From: Aphelocoma coerulescens
Taxonomy: Eukaryota > Chordata > Aves > Passeriformes > Corvidae
Assembly (NCBI RefSeq): GCF_041296385.1
Contig: NC_091019.1
Coordinates: 7,401,264-7,465,263, forward strand
Length of the DNA stretch: 64,000 nucleotides
Direction: 5' to 3'
Shown: piece by piece, positions 1 to 11,214 of the stretch
How positions within the stretch are numbered: position 1 is the first letter of the stretch
How the letters are laid out: each line of letters opens with the position of its first letter
Translations under genes and position numbers: made by a program
Notes under the pieces: model-generated
What the model was told of the DNA's origin: nothing
Database searches by the model: none
The model's input: the letters and a program-made list of their open reading frames with translations, nothing else

Positions 1-2690
1 TAGTTTGTTTTCTCAAACTAGTACAGGTACAAAATATGAATATTCCTCTTTACTCACATTAGTTTTCTGTTGTGAATATGAGTGTGCCAGAAACTTGAAT
101 AATGCTTCCGGTAGCTTACGATTTATAACTGCAGTTGATTACTTCTCTGAAATGAAAGGCTTTGAAATCATTATCACCAGAATTCAGAGGAAAGCATTTG
201 CTGCTTTCCTCTTCATTAGACTGAAGAAGCTGATCTCCTTTTAATGACTCATCTCCTTGGTTTGATCTCTGTTTGAAGCTGGAAGAATGCTAAGCTGATT
301 TTTGAGTTGTTATCCACCATGCAACATTACTATGTTGCAAAATTAGTTTGGTTCTTGGCTGTACTGAATATGGGTAGAAGATCAGGGAACTTCCATTTCA
401 GCTTTGTTTTATATATTACTTGTATTGAAGTGCTGAACATACATACTCTAGAAATATTTTAGCAGTTTCTAGAGCAGTCAAGAAACATGGAAGTGAAGGG
501 AAAGCAACAAGGCATTAGAAGGCAGTGTTGTTCTCCATTAAGAATAATAAAGAAGTCTAGTGAAACCAGCTGTAATCTGGACTGGTAAAATACTACAACC
601 CACAGAAATGTTGTAAATGTTGCCCAAGTTGTAAACATGCCCAATAAGGTCTTGCATCTTCAGTATTGGGGGTTTTGCATTTTGTTGTTGTTTTATGTTT
701 GTTTGTTTGCATCATTGTTTTTTGCTTTGTTTTCTTGTCTTTTTACTTGGCTCCTGTGTACTCTTAATTAAAAGAATAAAATTGCTTATAGTCTGATAAG
801 TTTCTGATTCAGTATTTACAGTTTTATAGAGGAAATATTGAGATTCTCCACCAGATGCATATCTCTATTCGAAGTCTGTCCAAACCTGCCTTCCGCAATT
901 GCTTCTTACTCATAAATGTGTGCTTGCTTTTTGCATGTTATTTAGGTTAGGTACTGAGAGCCCTGTGTCAGCATACACTCTGCATCTCAGTATGTTGAGT
1001 CTAAACTCAAAAAGAATCAAGAAACTCATGCCAAGTCTTCAGAAAAAGTTTCTCTGCCTTGTTCTGTACTGTTCAGGAGCACTCCAATAGAATTCAGTAT
1101 TCTATAAACCAGAAAGTGATGAGTTGTGGAAAATAGGCTTTTGAGGTGAGGAAGGATTTGAACAGTGCCACTGCTTGGTCAAGGGCTCTGACCTGTAACT
1201 TGCTTCACAGGGTTTGGAAGGGAAGCAACAACACTGTACTGTTGACATTTTCTAAGAAAAATTTAACCCTGTTTGGCTCATTTCTGTAGCCAAATTGTGA
1301 ACTTTCTTGGGTGGATACTGGTGCATGTTTGAAGGCTGAGGAACTAGGAAGCATTTTTTACTTTTCTGCTATTTAAATTGCTTGTAAAGAATGCAAACAT
1401 TTTTAGTAATCTCCGTAGACTTTTGCAGAAATTTTGCATCCCTATCACTATGATAAAGCTAATTATGTAGTTCTGATAGCTGCCCTTGGGGTCCACAAGA
1501 ACTGTCAGGCAGTCTGGGTAACATGGTTTCTGTTTTCCAGGTCACTCCTTGTATGAGAAAAAATGACATTATTAATGAATTGAATTGCACCTTTCCTCTC
1601 TTATTTCATAGCATGGGTTTTGGTCTACTGTAGTTAACAGTGTAAGGAGTCTGTGACATCTTAACTTCTAAATTCAGCAATACCCAGGTGAACAACAGTA
1701 CAGCTCTCTGAAGCTATTTTTGTAGAGTGCTTTTAAAAGAGAAAACATATGCAAAATCCTGTACATGTTTTTGTCATTCTTATGACATGTGAGGGAAAGA
1801 TATAATTTGGATGCAATGTTGAAATAATTTCCTATTAAATTCTTGATCCAGAATACCTTATACTGTTCTGACAGTTTGAGAAGTGAAAGAAAATCTTTCA
1901 TTTGTCAGATTCATGCTGTATTTGCCATTTTGGTTAATAATTTCTCATTGTTCCTAACACATGGATAACCATGACGGTTGCTCACCAGTCGTTACACATT
2001 TTACATTATAACGAGTCTGTTACACTCAAGTATTAATCTGCATTCAGAACCCTGGCTACATTTTATTTTCATTTTCTTTTGATGCAGTACATTGATAATG
2101 AAAATCAGACCATTAGTTGGATTTATGGACCAAATCTATCTAATCAGCTCTATCTCTTATGGCCAGAAAATTAATCTTTTCACTTACTCTTTTGCAACTG
2201 GTTCTCTTTGAGGACTATGAGTATGCTCAAATAACACAAGCAGTGGAAATGACTGACTGCCATGTTTCTGGTTTAAGTTTGGAGGTTGTTAATGAAGTAG
2301 TTAAAACAGACTGGTATCTCAGAAAGGATTTCAATATTCTGAATTTTGAATTTTCAGAATTTTTTGAGATTTCTGAAAATTGAATTTCAATATTCTGAAT
2401 TCTTAAATTCAAAATAGAATTTCAGAATTCTAAGTAACTGCTAATATACCAGATATTTAAGTAAAATTTCATGGTGGCAACACTCTATAAATGAATGATT
2501 CCTGCATCTATATTTATTTTAAGTGAGTTTAAAGAGTTGTTCAAAGCACACACAAAAAAAACCAAAACACCAAAAACAAAACAAAAAAACACCTCTGTAG
2601 TAAGTTCTCAGCACATCATGACCAAGATTTGCTAATGTTACTAGAGGAGTAAAGACCCAAATATTTAGGAGTACAGTGGTTTACTAATAC
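1..2690. other. AT-rich non-coding DNA
   Basis: No gene is recognised. Open frames are short, AT-rich and lack splice context or family motifs. The only structured part is the GAATTTC/TTCTGAA cluster at 2328-2432, listed separately. Confidence 0.6.
2328..2432. repeat. Short direct and inverted repeat cluster
   Basis: The 16-mer TTCAATATTCTGAATT occurs at about 2330 and again near 2386. Between the copies, GAATTTTCAGAA is followed by the near-perfect inverted TTCTGAAAATTGA, giving a potential hairpin with an 11-bp stem. Further EcoRI-like GAATTC/GAATTTC words follow. The origin is unknown. Confidence 0.6.
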
Positions 2691-3083
2691 TGTCCCTTCC
2701 TGGCTCCGTGGGGTCCCGCATGCCCCCACATAAGCACGGGCAGGTTCAGTATTATAGTTGGTAGCAAAGAGTCGAGAAGGGCATTTGTGTGCGTTCCGGC
2801 AGGAGCATTTATTGCTGCTACAGTCGAAGGTTGCATAGGCAAATACCAACATGATCTCAAAGCTCACAGTTTTATCCGGGGGTGGGGAAAAGGCAGGACT
2901 AGGGAATGGGGACCAATGGGGAAGCTCTGGGGGAGTGACAAGGGGTAGAGGCCAACAGCCAACCAGGGAATCCAAACTGGGTCAGATTAACATAACAGAA
3001 CCCAAAGTGGCTCCTGTGGTACTAAGGACCTGTCTTACTGAGAACTCTCTGTCGCTTGTAATGTATGTTCACCAGCTACCACA
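2691..3083 (-). mobile_element. Probable solo LTR (minus strand)
   Basis: A GC-richer block with LTR-like order on the minus strand. There is an upstream half rich in CCAAT-like words (CCAATGGG on the plus strand is CCCATTGG on the minus), a TATA-like GGATAAAACTG near 2868-2878, then an AATAAA polyadenylation signal near 2807-2815. The termini proposed here start TG and end CA, but the 6-bp flanks (taatac and gttgat) do not match, so the right boundary is uncertain. Class is probably II by resemblance to the other LTRs in the window. Confidence 0.5.
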
Positions 3084-6000
3084 GTTGATGGCCTAAATTG
3101 TCATGGGATTGCTAAATTCTCATCTGGATTTTTAATCCCTGCCAGTGCAATATGATGATGATAGTGCTTTTGAAATACTGTCTTTGCTACTAATAATGTG
3201 TATTATTAAAGTCAAGTTTTCCACACATAAGAATAGATTTTTGTGGTAACTTGGCAAAAAAAAAAAAAAGGAAAAGTAAAGTTATATATTGACAGACTGA
3301 AAAAGCTCCTAGTATCCTTACACAGAATATTTCTTAGGAGAATAGCCATTCAATAGGAATTTGGGTGACTGGGGTTGTGTATCTGCTTTTTTGCTTAACA
3401 ATGCATTTACAGAGGTAACCGTGAGATAAAGGTAATGGGTGATTTGGCAACAATATTCATATAGACATCTGATGGGTCAGATCATCCAGTAAGTATTAGA
3501 GACCCCATATTCAACACCTGGTCTGGTAAGCAAATCACTGTCTCTTTTGAAGACTATTCTGATTTTACATGACTTTTATTGTAAATAAATGAGGGTAGAT
3601 TTATTATCACCACCAATTTTAAAGATGAATCATGAACTATCACATAAAATGATATTTCATTTTATTTCTATATTTTCAAAGTCACAAAACCTGAAAATCT
3701 TAATTTATTAAAAAATTCAGATAAACTGAAAATATACCATAATAACCTAAGGTATGTTACTGGACTGATATCATCGTATTTCTGCAAGGTAGGCAAATAT
3801 GCAGCATAATATCAGATATAATAAAATATGAGTGATGGAATTGTTCTATATTAATACTCCTGCTTCTGTCTAGAAAGAATTTGTACCTGAATAAGGCAAA
3901 TCACCTACACTGACATCAGGAGAAAGCTATGCCTCATTAAACATAAAACAATGTAAGACCTGAATAGGCCTATTTTTGCATGTAGAAGACAATGTCTTTG
4001 ATAAAATATCTTTACAAGATCTGAGAGAAATTATTAAAGTGCAACCTGGATGTTACAAAGGTTTATTCTCTAGGTATTAGCAGTTATAATATTGCTCAAG
4101 GAAAGTAGTCCTACATATTATTCTATTACTCAACTCTGTGTAATACACCAGCAAGTATTTTGGTGCTTCTTCAAAAGGATCCATGCAGAACTGGTGAAAA
4201 TTCACTCAAAAATAGGAAATTCGGCCTATTGGGTTACTTCATTATATGTAGGACTGAGGTATAGCACTTCTTTTTTTTTTATGGAGGTAAAACGCTGTAA
4301 AATACTTTGTATGTTAAAAATGTTTTATGCTGAAACATCATTAAATAAGGAACAAAAAAATGGGCAGTCCAAGGAATTTGTGGGCAGCTTTATGGGAATT
4401 TGTGAGAACCATTGTTTCATAGTACTTCTTTAACATATGAATGTTATGAACCACATTAGTGATGTGATCACTAAAAACAAATGACAGAAAGCTGCTTAAA
4501 TCTAAGGTGAAGTAATGTTCCAAGCAATATCAAGTGTCTCTTGAGTTCTTCAAAAACACTTTAACTGGTTCTCCAAAACTTAAATTATGAACCAATGAGT
4601 CTGAAGGACAAAAGGAGACCTAAGTTACATATCTACTTTACAGTAGATATGGCATATCAATAAAGATGTACAGGATAGGCAGATCACTAAAGAATGAATG
4701 ATGTACTGGAGAGATCCACACGAGCTAGTACCCAAATTTATTATACTTGAGTTGCTAAACATGCTGCATCTCAGAACTGCTTGTTCCCTGCATGGAGTGT
4801 GGGTTGCTTATTTTCATGGGGTTTTTTTGAAAAATTGTATGGTCTTCCAGTCTTTCTAAATTCTAAGTAGTTGCAGCAGGAGTATACACTCCAACATTTC
4901 TTCACAGTTACATCTTACATGTATTAGCTTTTCATTATTGCTAGCCAGCAGTAGCTGGGGGTTTTTTTCCTGTGTAGCTACTACACTAGGAAGCTGGTAT
5001 AGTGTAGAAGCTTCAGATCATATTATTTTTACGCTGTAAAACATAAATTTGTTGTCATGCACTGTTATTAATATTTGTTATTGCCCCTGAAATTATCTGT
5101 ATAAATTAATAGTAAAGACGATTAAAATTTAAGTGTAATAAAACCTGGCAATCTAAAAATTCCTGTTTCATTATTGAAATACTTTATCAAATTGTCTGTG
5201 ACAGAAATAAATGTCATCCTCTTGCTACTGCATTGGGCAGTGTGGGAGGAATGACTGAAACTGGGAATGTCTATGAGTGGTTTTGCCAGCACAAAAGTAC
5301 TCATTTGCTGTTATGGTGGCTGTTGCTTGCAGTGCCAGGTAACTTGACAGAATCAGTAACAAGTCTTATGTAAGTCTGCTCTCGAAAGCAGCTTGATGCT
5401 TCTTAGGGAGCAGTACTACAGAAGTAGCTTCTGTAAACAGAGATGAAGCAAAGCTGAAGGACAAATGTAGGCCCAAGTAACATCAAGAAAAGGTCCAGGC
5501 TGTAGTTGAAAGTAGTGTAAAGTGGACCCTGTGCCTAACTGCGGTCTACACAGACTACTCTGTGTAGCTACCAGCTCCTCTTTGAGTCATGGGTCAGTCT
5601 TGCAACAGGTGACTGCAGCAGAAATAGAGTAAATGAAGAGTGAGCAATATCTCTCTTGCTGAAAAATCAATCCAACTAGGATGGAAGTCTGTAGGTTTAA
5701 GGGAGCTCTGTAAAAGCTGTTGAAAGAGAAGTGGAGTGAGAGCTGTGTAAAGACCTAGGAAATCTGTTCTTCCCATTTTTCAGTAGCTTGCACTACAGCT
5801 GGGGGAATTTCTTAAACTGTCCTTCAGACATCTCTCTTCCAGTTGCTGTCAAAAGCAGGGATGGATTTACGTGTCTGGAACTATTCTTATGTCCTCATTA
5901 CTTGTTTAATCTGCTGAATTACTGTGTTGAGTAATAAAATGAAAGCAAAAAACAGCCCCCAATTTCTGAATTGCAGTACTCAAGTAGGACTGAAACTCTC

Positions 6001-6286
6001 TTCTTATTTATGAGATGTGAAGCTAATATATTTTATTTAGAAAATGTAATGGAGTAATTTGTGGCAATTTTGAAAGAGTTAATAGTTTTATCTATTTTGT
6101 GGTATATTAAGAGGGTTGTTTTGATATATTTAACTACAATTTATATATATATATTTAACTTGATTTACACTTTAAACGCTTCCTACAAACATGTTAGAGA
6201 TAGTTGTCTCCTATTGTTACAAAAGATTCTTTCCTTTATGTTTGACTATATCAAAGTGAAGTTCTCTAAACATTTCTTTGATCAAC
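3084..6286. other. AT-rich non-coding DNA
   Basis: Nothing recognised on either strand. It holds A/T homopolymer runs and scattered short open frames of low complexity. Confidence 0.55.
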
Positions 6287-6291
6287 ACAAT

Positions 6292-7464
6292 TGTGTTGGT
6301 TTTGCACCGCCTGGTTTTTGGTAGCTGGGGGGCCACAAGAGTGGCTTCTTTGAGAAGCTGCTGGAAGCTTCCACCATGTCTGGCAGAACCAATCCCTGCT
6401 GGCTCTGAAGATGGACATGCCGCTGGCCAAGCCTGGCCCAATTAGAGATGATGGTAACGCCTCTGTGATGACATATTGTACCACCCCTCCCCCACCAGGT
6501 TCGGGAAAAAAAAAAATTTCTGGGCATAGGCAGCGATATGGGATACATATCATAATGTCACCCCAAGACACATATTTAAGAAGAAATCAAAACAAAAGGT
6601 GAGGGGCAGTTGTAATTTTCCAGCCAGAGTAGGAGTAAGAACATGTAAGAGAAACTACATGGAGACACTGAAGCCAGAGAAGAAGGGGGAGGAGGTACTC
6701 CAGGCACCAGAGCTGAGATTCCTCTGCAGGTTGTGGTCAGGACCATGGTGAAGCAGCTGTGCCACTGCAGTCCATGGGGATCCACGCGAGATGCAGAGAT
6801 CCACCCACAGCCCATGGGGGAGGTGCCCACGCCAGAGCAGGTGGATGCCTGGAGGAGGCTGTGATCCAGTGGGAGACACGGTGGAGAGAGAGGGCCCTTG
6901 CTCCCAGGCTGGAGCAGCCTGTCCTTGGAGGACTGCACCCTGTGGAAGAGTGACCCACACCACAGCAGTTTTGGGAGTACTGCTTGCCCGTGGGAGGGAC
7001 TCACATTGCAGCAGTTTTGGCAGGACTGCTGCTCGTGAGATTGGAACCACACTGGAGCAGTTCACAGAGAACTGTCTCCCATGGGAAGGGACCCCATGGT
7101 CTCACAGGGGAAGGAGTTTTCTCCCTGAGCCAAGTGGAAGAAAACCTCAGGTGATGGACTGACCAAAACCTCCCCTCCCTGTCTCCCCGTGCTGTCAGTG
7201 GGAAAGAGGGAGGGGTTGGGGGAAAAAAGGTGGTTTTAAGGGCTTATTTTATGTCTCCTTTTCCTTCTCTGATCTTAATAGTAATAAATTCACTTTGTAC
7301 CTCTAAGCTGAGCCTGTTTTGCCCTTGGAGTGTTTTCTCCCCAACCTTTTCTCAACTCATGAAGCCTTCATTAAATTTTCTCTCCTCAGCCCAGCTGTAG
7401 CGGGGGAGGGTGAGTGAACAACTTTCATAGGTGCCTGGTGTTTGGCCAGGGTCAAACCATGACA
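6292..7464 (+). mobile_element. ERVL-type solo LTR with perfect TSD
   Basis: A 1173-bp LTR starting TGTGTTGGTTTTGC and ending ACCATGACA, flanked by the perfect 5-bp duplication acaat (6287-6291 and 7465-7469). A 5-bp TSD is typical of class III (ERVL) elements. Internal landmarks are a TATA-like ATATTTAAG near 6572, many imperfect repeats of the CCCATGGRGGACC / GGAGCAG type between about 6770 and 7140, and AATAAA near 7283 followed by a T-rich U5. No internal viral genes accompany it, so it is a solo LTR. Long open frames here on both strands come from the repetitive GC-rich U3/R region and are not genes. It is interrupted by the insertion at 6477-6570. Confidence 0.85.
6477..6570 (-). mobile_element. 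94-bp internally deleted mini-LTR nested in the ERVL LTR
   Basis: Bounded by TGTACC and AAGACA and flanked by the perfect 5-bp repeat catat (6472-6476 and 6571-6575). Removing it would restore an uninterrupted TATA-like ACATATTTAAG in the host LTR. Its right 55 bp (TTTCTGGGCATAGG... to AAGACA) match the right end of the full LTR at 52467-53076. Its left part contains CCACCAGGTTCGGGAAAAAA, which matches 52517-52537 of that LTR. It therefore looks like the two ends of that LTR with the middle deleted. Confidence 0.7.
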
Positions 7465-7469
7465 ACAAT

Positions 7470-9283
7470 TTACCAAGTTCTGATCTTAATTGACACCATT
7501 AATAAATCAGAAATTTCTCTATAGCAAAGAAAATTTGGCTTTTCTAATGGCAGAAGAAAACTGTCTCTGAATTGCAGAAAAAGTCATTAATGCATTTGTC
7601 CACTAAAGAATAATCTTAAAGCACAAATATGATCAACTAAAAGAGTACAGCAGATGAATTGATGAATATTACAGGGATTGATTTTTTTTTATAGGAGGGA
7701 GTTTGAACTTTTTTCTTTCCATGTTATTGAATACAAAACTTTCCCTTGTACTCTGTAGGGTTTTTGCCTAAATCTAATTTTAAAAGCTTTGAATAAAATA
7801 TAAAAATAAAGTATTCGCACTTTTTGAAAAATTGTCAATGGAAATATATAACTTGTTTCTGGTTTAGTTGAATATTTTTGTCAGGGAACAAAAATTTGAA
7901 GGGAATGCATTTAAAATCTTACTATCATATTAGGGATGGGAAATTTGTTTTAAAGCCAGCTGTACTAGTACACTATAATAGTATTTCTCAGAAGTATTAA
8001 TAAAATAGGATGATTGAAGTGGCAAAATTATAGCAATTTTAATGCATAGATCTCAGTGTCCTATAAAGAAAACTGTTTTGAAAGAAAATAAATATAAAGT
8101 AAGGCTTGTTCAATGATGTACAGGAAGGAAATTTTCAATCTCAAGAGATCACCTCTATACAGTTTGTTGAATTAACTCTCTGGATGAATTGATTCTGAAA
8201 GACTCTAACCACACCAAGGTACAGCTCAGTAATTTGAATTAGATCTGATTGCTGTTCTATGTAAGTTAGACACTTATACATCTGATGACTCACTGCATTA
8301 CATGGAGTGATGCATCTGATGACTTAATTATGTCCCTTGAGTTCTCCAATTTTATAAATGCTTCCAGCTGTAGAATTTTTGAGTTCCAAATTCTCTAAGC
8401 ATCCTGATGATGATTCATATTGTTACTGTTTATAACTTCCTATAGAACTTAATGTCTAGTGTCTAGCTGACTAATCTATGTATCACTTGAAGCAGGGGGG
8501 GCGGGGGGGGGGGCAGCAGGGATAGATTTGCAACACCTTCTTTTGTATCAAGTATCCAAAATCAAGAACAGTCCTTTTCCTGAAAACTTGACATATATAA
8601 GGGAAAAGTTAAGGTATTTTATATCAACATCAGTTCAAGTTCATTCTTGTTTTATTTGTGGATTAGTCAGCAGGGGTTTTTATTCAAGATCTGCCATATA
8701 GTTACGTGAAATAAAAAAGACAAAGTGCCATATCTGAATAAAAAATGTTCCACTTTTCCCTTCCTTCTCTGTAGAAATAGTAAAGGGATTAAAGCTGTAA
8801 TGAGGTAAAGAGAACACATTGAAATCAGATTGTTTTTTACCATTTTGTTCCTTGTGAAAAAATTGACTGTTTAACCTTTAAATTGCAGTTCACAGAGTTC
8901 TAAGTTGTAGAAAGACGGGACTTGGACAGGAAGTTAGTATGACATTGTCACATACGGTTTACACTTGCAAATTAAACAGTCTACTGCAGGTTTATAGTCA
9001 TCAACAATTTGATCTAATTACCCTGACAGCTAAAATGCATGAGCAGTGCTTCCAAGCTTTTTTTCTCAGCACTACTTCAGTCTGATCCTGAATGACAGCT
9101 AGCAAAAAACAAACAAACAAAAAAACAAACAAACAAAATTCTAAGGAAGTATCAACATGTAGCTGGTGTTCCCCCAGCAAGTAGGCTCTCTTGATCAACT
9201 CCGCATGGCCCCCACCCTTTCTTAGAAAGAGAGAGATGTATTTCAAATCCATTTTGTAACCTTGTATTATTTCCTACCTTTTG
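7470..9283. other. AT-rich non-coding DNA
   Basis: No gene recognised. It contains a G7-C-G11 tract at 8495-8513 and an (AAAC)n-like A/C run at 9103-9137. Confidence 0.55.
8495..8513 (+). repeat. G7CG11 tract
   Basis: Seven G, one C, then eleven G. Long enough to supply four G-runs, so it can form an intramolecular G-quadruplex. It may also be a length-variable homopolymer. Confidence 0.7.
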
Positions 9284-9289
9284 GAATAT

Positions 9290-9564
9290 TGTTGGGGTCC
9301 CTCCCCTGCCATGTAGCCCTGAGGGAGGCACGGGGTTTCCCTGCCCCTGCTCAGCCTCGTTCCCCATTGGTTGGTTTGTGTTCCCCTGCGCGGGCAAAGC
9401 AGCTCAGGTGCTGACTGCGGCAGTCGCTTGGCAGAGCCCGGCCATGCGGCTGGGGAAATAAACATCTCTGAAACATCTAGCAAGAATCCGTCCGTATATA
9501 TATGTTTCTTTTCCACGGGACTCCTGGTTGGATATAGGCGTGTTGCAGTATCCCCACTGCAACA
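9290..9564 (+). repeat. 5' LTR of cold-shock element, copy 1
   Basis: 275 bp, TGTTGGGGTCCC... to ...CCACTGCAACA. It contains CCCATTGGTTGG (CCAAT-type boxes in reverse), AATAAA in GGGGAAATAAACATC, and a short U5. It is nearly identical to 11215-11485. Confidence 0.92.
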
Positions 9565-9616
9565 ATATGGTGGAGATTTGAGGGCAGAACGATCCCCGAT
9601 CCCTAAGCGACTTTGT

Positions 9617-9625
9617 GTGAGTAAA
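9617..9625 (+). promoter_or_regulatory. Candidate splice donor in element leader
   Basis: GTGAGTAAA lies about 50 bp after the 5' LTR. The corresponding leader of the minus-strand copy has TTGTGAGTAAA at the same relative place. A conserved leader donor would allow spliced subgenomic RNAs, as in retroviruses. No transcript evidence is available. Confidence 0.4.
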
Positions 9626-9682
9626 CCCTGGAAACTTTGGATTCTTCTTCTTGGTTTTGTTTTGCTATTCCATATCTAAACA

Positions 9683-10855
9683 ATGGAGGAACCGTGGGAA
9701 GACTCTTGGCTTTCAGAGCCGCATATGGACATTTATCTTAAACTTAAAATGATTCTTGAACAACCGTTTGTAAATTTTAGCTTGATTCAAGCTCAGAAAG
9801 AACTGAAACACTTCCTGGCATGGTTGTTTAAGGACTTTTTCTATGTTTCTTGGGATTTAATTCTTACCAAGAGCTTTTGGAAGACCGTTTGGACCCAGTT
9901 AATATTTGAGTCAAAATATATGCCGATGGAAGAATATTTTCGTGAATATTATTTAATAACCGAGACTGTTGAGCAATGTCAGCTGTGTCCTGGTGAAGGA
10001 AAGCCTGGCTTAGGGACCGTGCGACCCAGGCCACGTGCACTGAGCGCTCTGCGAGCAGCAGCGAGACGGTTCCCGTGCGCGGGCGGAGCCACGCGGGCAG
10101 CAGTGTCGGTGGCAGAGCGAGGCGCGGCAGGAGCGGCGCAGCCCAGCAGTGCCCGCCCGGCCCCGCACAGCGCGTGGTGGAGCGAGCCCCGTGAGCGCCC
10201 GAACGAGAGGGGCGGCGCGCGGGCGGCTGGCGGTGGCGGAGCGGAGCCGTGCCCAGCCGAAACGCGCGCTGGAGCAGGGCACAGGGGGGTCATCGCTTGG
10301 GGGCCTGGCCGAGACGCAGCCCCTGGCAGTGGCAACGCAGCTGCGACCAGAGGAGGCGACGCACGGAGAACGGAGCGGCGCGGCCCGGCCCGGCCCGCGC
10401 GGCCCCGAACGCGACCCTGGGAAAAGCGCGCCGAAACCAGCAGCGCCGATAATTCCAACACGGGAGCGACCGAAAGAGACAGCAAATACACAGCAAGACA
10501 GAAAACAGCAGTCACTCGGAAAAAGGAAAAGACCATAGTAGCTAAGATCTTAGGGACAGTGAAATGGTATAATGTTAAACAAAATTATGGTTTTATAACA
10601 AGGTGTGATAACCAGCAAGACATATTCGTGCACAGAACTGCTATTAAAAAGAATAACCCTGAAAAATGCATCCCAAGCTTGGGAGATGGAGAGGTGGTAG
10701 AATTCAAAATCATACAAGGTAGAAAAGGGTTACAAGCATCGCAGGTCACTGGGCCTGATGGTGTTCCTGTAAAAGGCAGTATATATGCAAGAAATCCTAG
10801 TCATGTTAGACAATATCTCCATTGTAAACCCCCCCCTACAGTCTCCCTTTCCTAA
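9683..10855 (+). CDS. Gag matrix-like / Y-box cold-shock domain fusion protein
   Basis: A 390-codon ORF from the first ATG after the leader, in good context (acaATGG). Residues 1-95 are helical and aromatic-rich (HFLAWLFKDFF, SFWKTVWTQL) and resemble a betaretroviral Gag matrix region by pattern only. Residues about 96-280 are an Arg/Ala/Gly/Pro-rich linker from a very GC-rich segment (10010-10470). Residues about 285-370 are a cold-shock domain with RNP1-like YGFITR, RNP2-like DIFVHRTAI and the AIKKNNP insertion typical of vertebrate Y-box proteins (YBX family), which bind single-stranded RNA. The domain is uninterrupted by introns, consistent with capture from a spliced host mRNA. The frame then stops early relative to copy 2 because of a shift at the C8 run 10829-10836. 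A role in RNA binding or packaging is inference. Confidence 0.75.
   Translation: MEEPWEDSWLSEPHMDIYLKLKMILEQPFVNFSLIQAQKELKHFLAWLFKDFFYVSWDLILTKSFWKTVWTQLIFESKYMPMEEYFREYYLITETVEQCQLCPGEGKPGLGTVRPRPRALSALRAAARRFPCAGGATRAAVSVAERGAAGAAQPSSARPAPHSAWWSEPRERPNERGGARAAGGGGAEPCPAETRAGAGHRGVIAWGPGRDAAPGSGNAAATRGGDARRTERRGPARPARPRTRPWEKRAETSSADNSNTGATERDSKYTARQKTAVTRKKEKTIVAKILGTVKWYNVKQNYGFITRCDNQQDIFVHRTAIKKNNPEKCIPSLGDGEVVEFKIIQGRKGLQASQVTGPDGVPVKGSIYARNPSHVRQYLHCKPPPTVSLS
10010..10470 (+). other. GC-rich linker within the fusion ORF
   Basis: An abrupt change to very high GC (runs such as GGCCCGGCCCGGCCCGCGCGGCC) between the matrix-like and cold-shock segments. Retroviral and flanking DNA here is AT-rich. 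The minus-strand element has a GC-rich block in the same place (about 28870-29340). It could be part of the captured host mRNA (5' UTR or exon 1 of a Y-box gene) or an acquired structured RNA. Which one cannot be told by eye. Confidence 0.55.
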
Positions 10856-10997
10856 TCCCACCTTTCCCTTTTACCCTATGTCCTATTACCCCCAGTGTAT
10901 TCCCAATCCATTTTTTCATCCATGGTTTCCCTCACAAAACCCTGCCTTTGCCAATTGTTTCCCCAAAAATCCTTTTCCAATGCCGAGTGGGGGATGA
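10785..10997 (+). pseudogene. Frameshifted Pro/Phe-rich C-terminal tail of the cold-shock protein
   Basis: Past the C8 run at 10829-10836, the +1-shifted frame reads a tail with NPTFPFYPM, PQCIPNPFFHPWFPSQNP and a PSGG end. The minus-strand copy has the same tail in frame with its cold-shock domain ([24 protein letters not shown], ending LRGG). So the tail is part of the ancestral protein and copy 1 has lost it by an indel in the homopolymer. It is not a YBX basic/acidic-cluster tail. Confidence 0.7.
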
Positions 10998-11016
10998 AAA
11001 GGGGGAGGGAAGAGAT
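10998..11016 (+). promoter_or_regulatory. Conserved purine tract in cold-shock element
   Basis: GAAAAGGGGGAGGGAAGAG directly after the tail stop. The same tract (GAAAAGGGGGAGGGAAGAA) follows the tail in the minus-strand copy near 28367-28385. It resembles a retroviral polypurine tract but sits about 200 bp before the 3' LTR. The sequence directly before that LTR (AAACGGGTGAGA) is a weaker candidate. Confidence 0.4.
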
Positions 11017-11214
11017 TGAACCCTCTCCTGCCTCAGTTTCCCCACAGGCATGTCCAGAGAGTTCTGTCTCCCTTCTATCAGCCCTAAGATGTTCCAGAGA
11101 ATCTGTTTGGACATTTAAAGACTCAGGAGGGTGGCTTGTTTTGTTTTGAAATTGTCCCTGTTATGTTTATCCAGTTGTCTTCATTCTCCTTTTATTAAAA
11201 TAAAACGGGTGAGA

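Noticed and set aside
9103..9137. CRISPR-like A/C repeats
   Set aside because: Simple (AAAC)n sequence without spacers, in a vertebrate genome.
9568..9585. Primer-binding site of the cold-shock element (TGGTGGAGATTTGAGGGC)
   Set aside because: It begins TGG close to the LTR, as does copy 2 (TGGTAGGTAAATGC), but the two disagree and no tRNA match is recognised, so it is not listed as a feature.
9979..10536. 185-codon minus-strand frame opposite the cold-shock linker
   Set aside because: It is the shadow of the very GC-rich linker. The plus strand has the motif-bearing frame.
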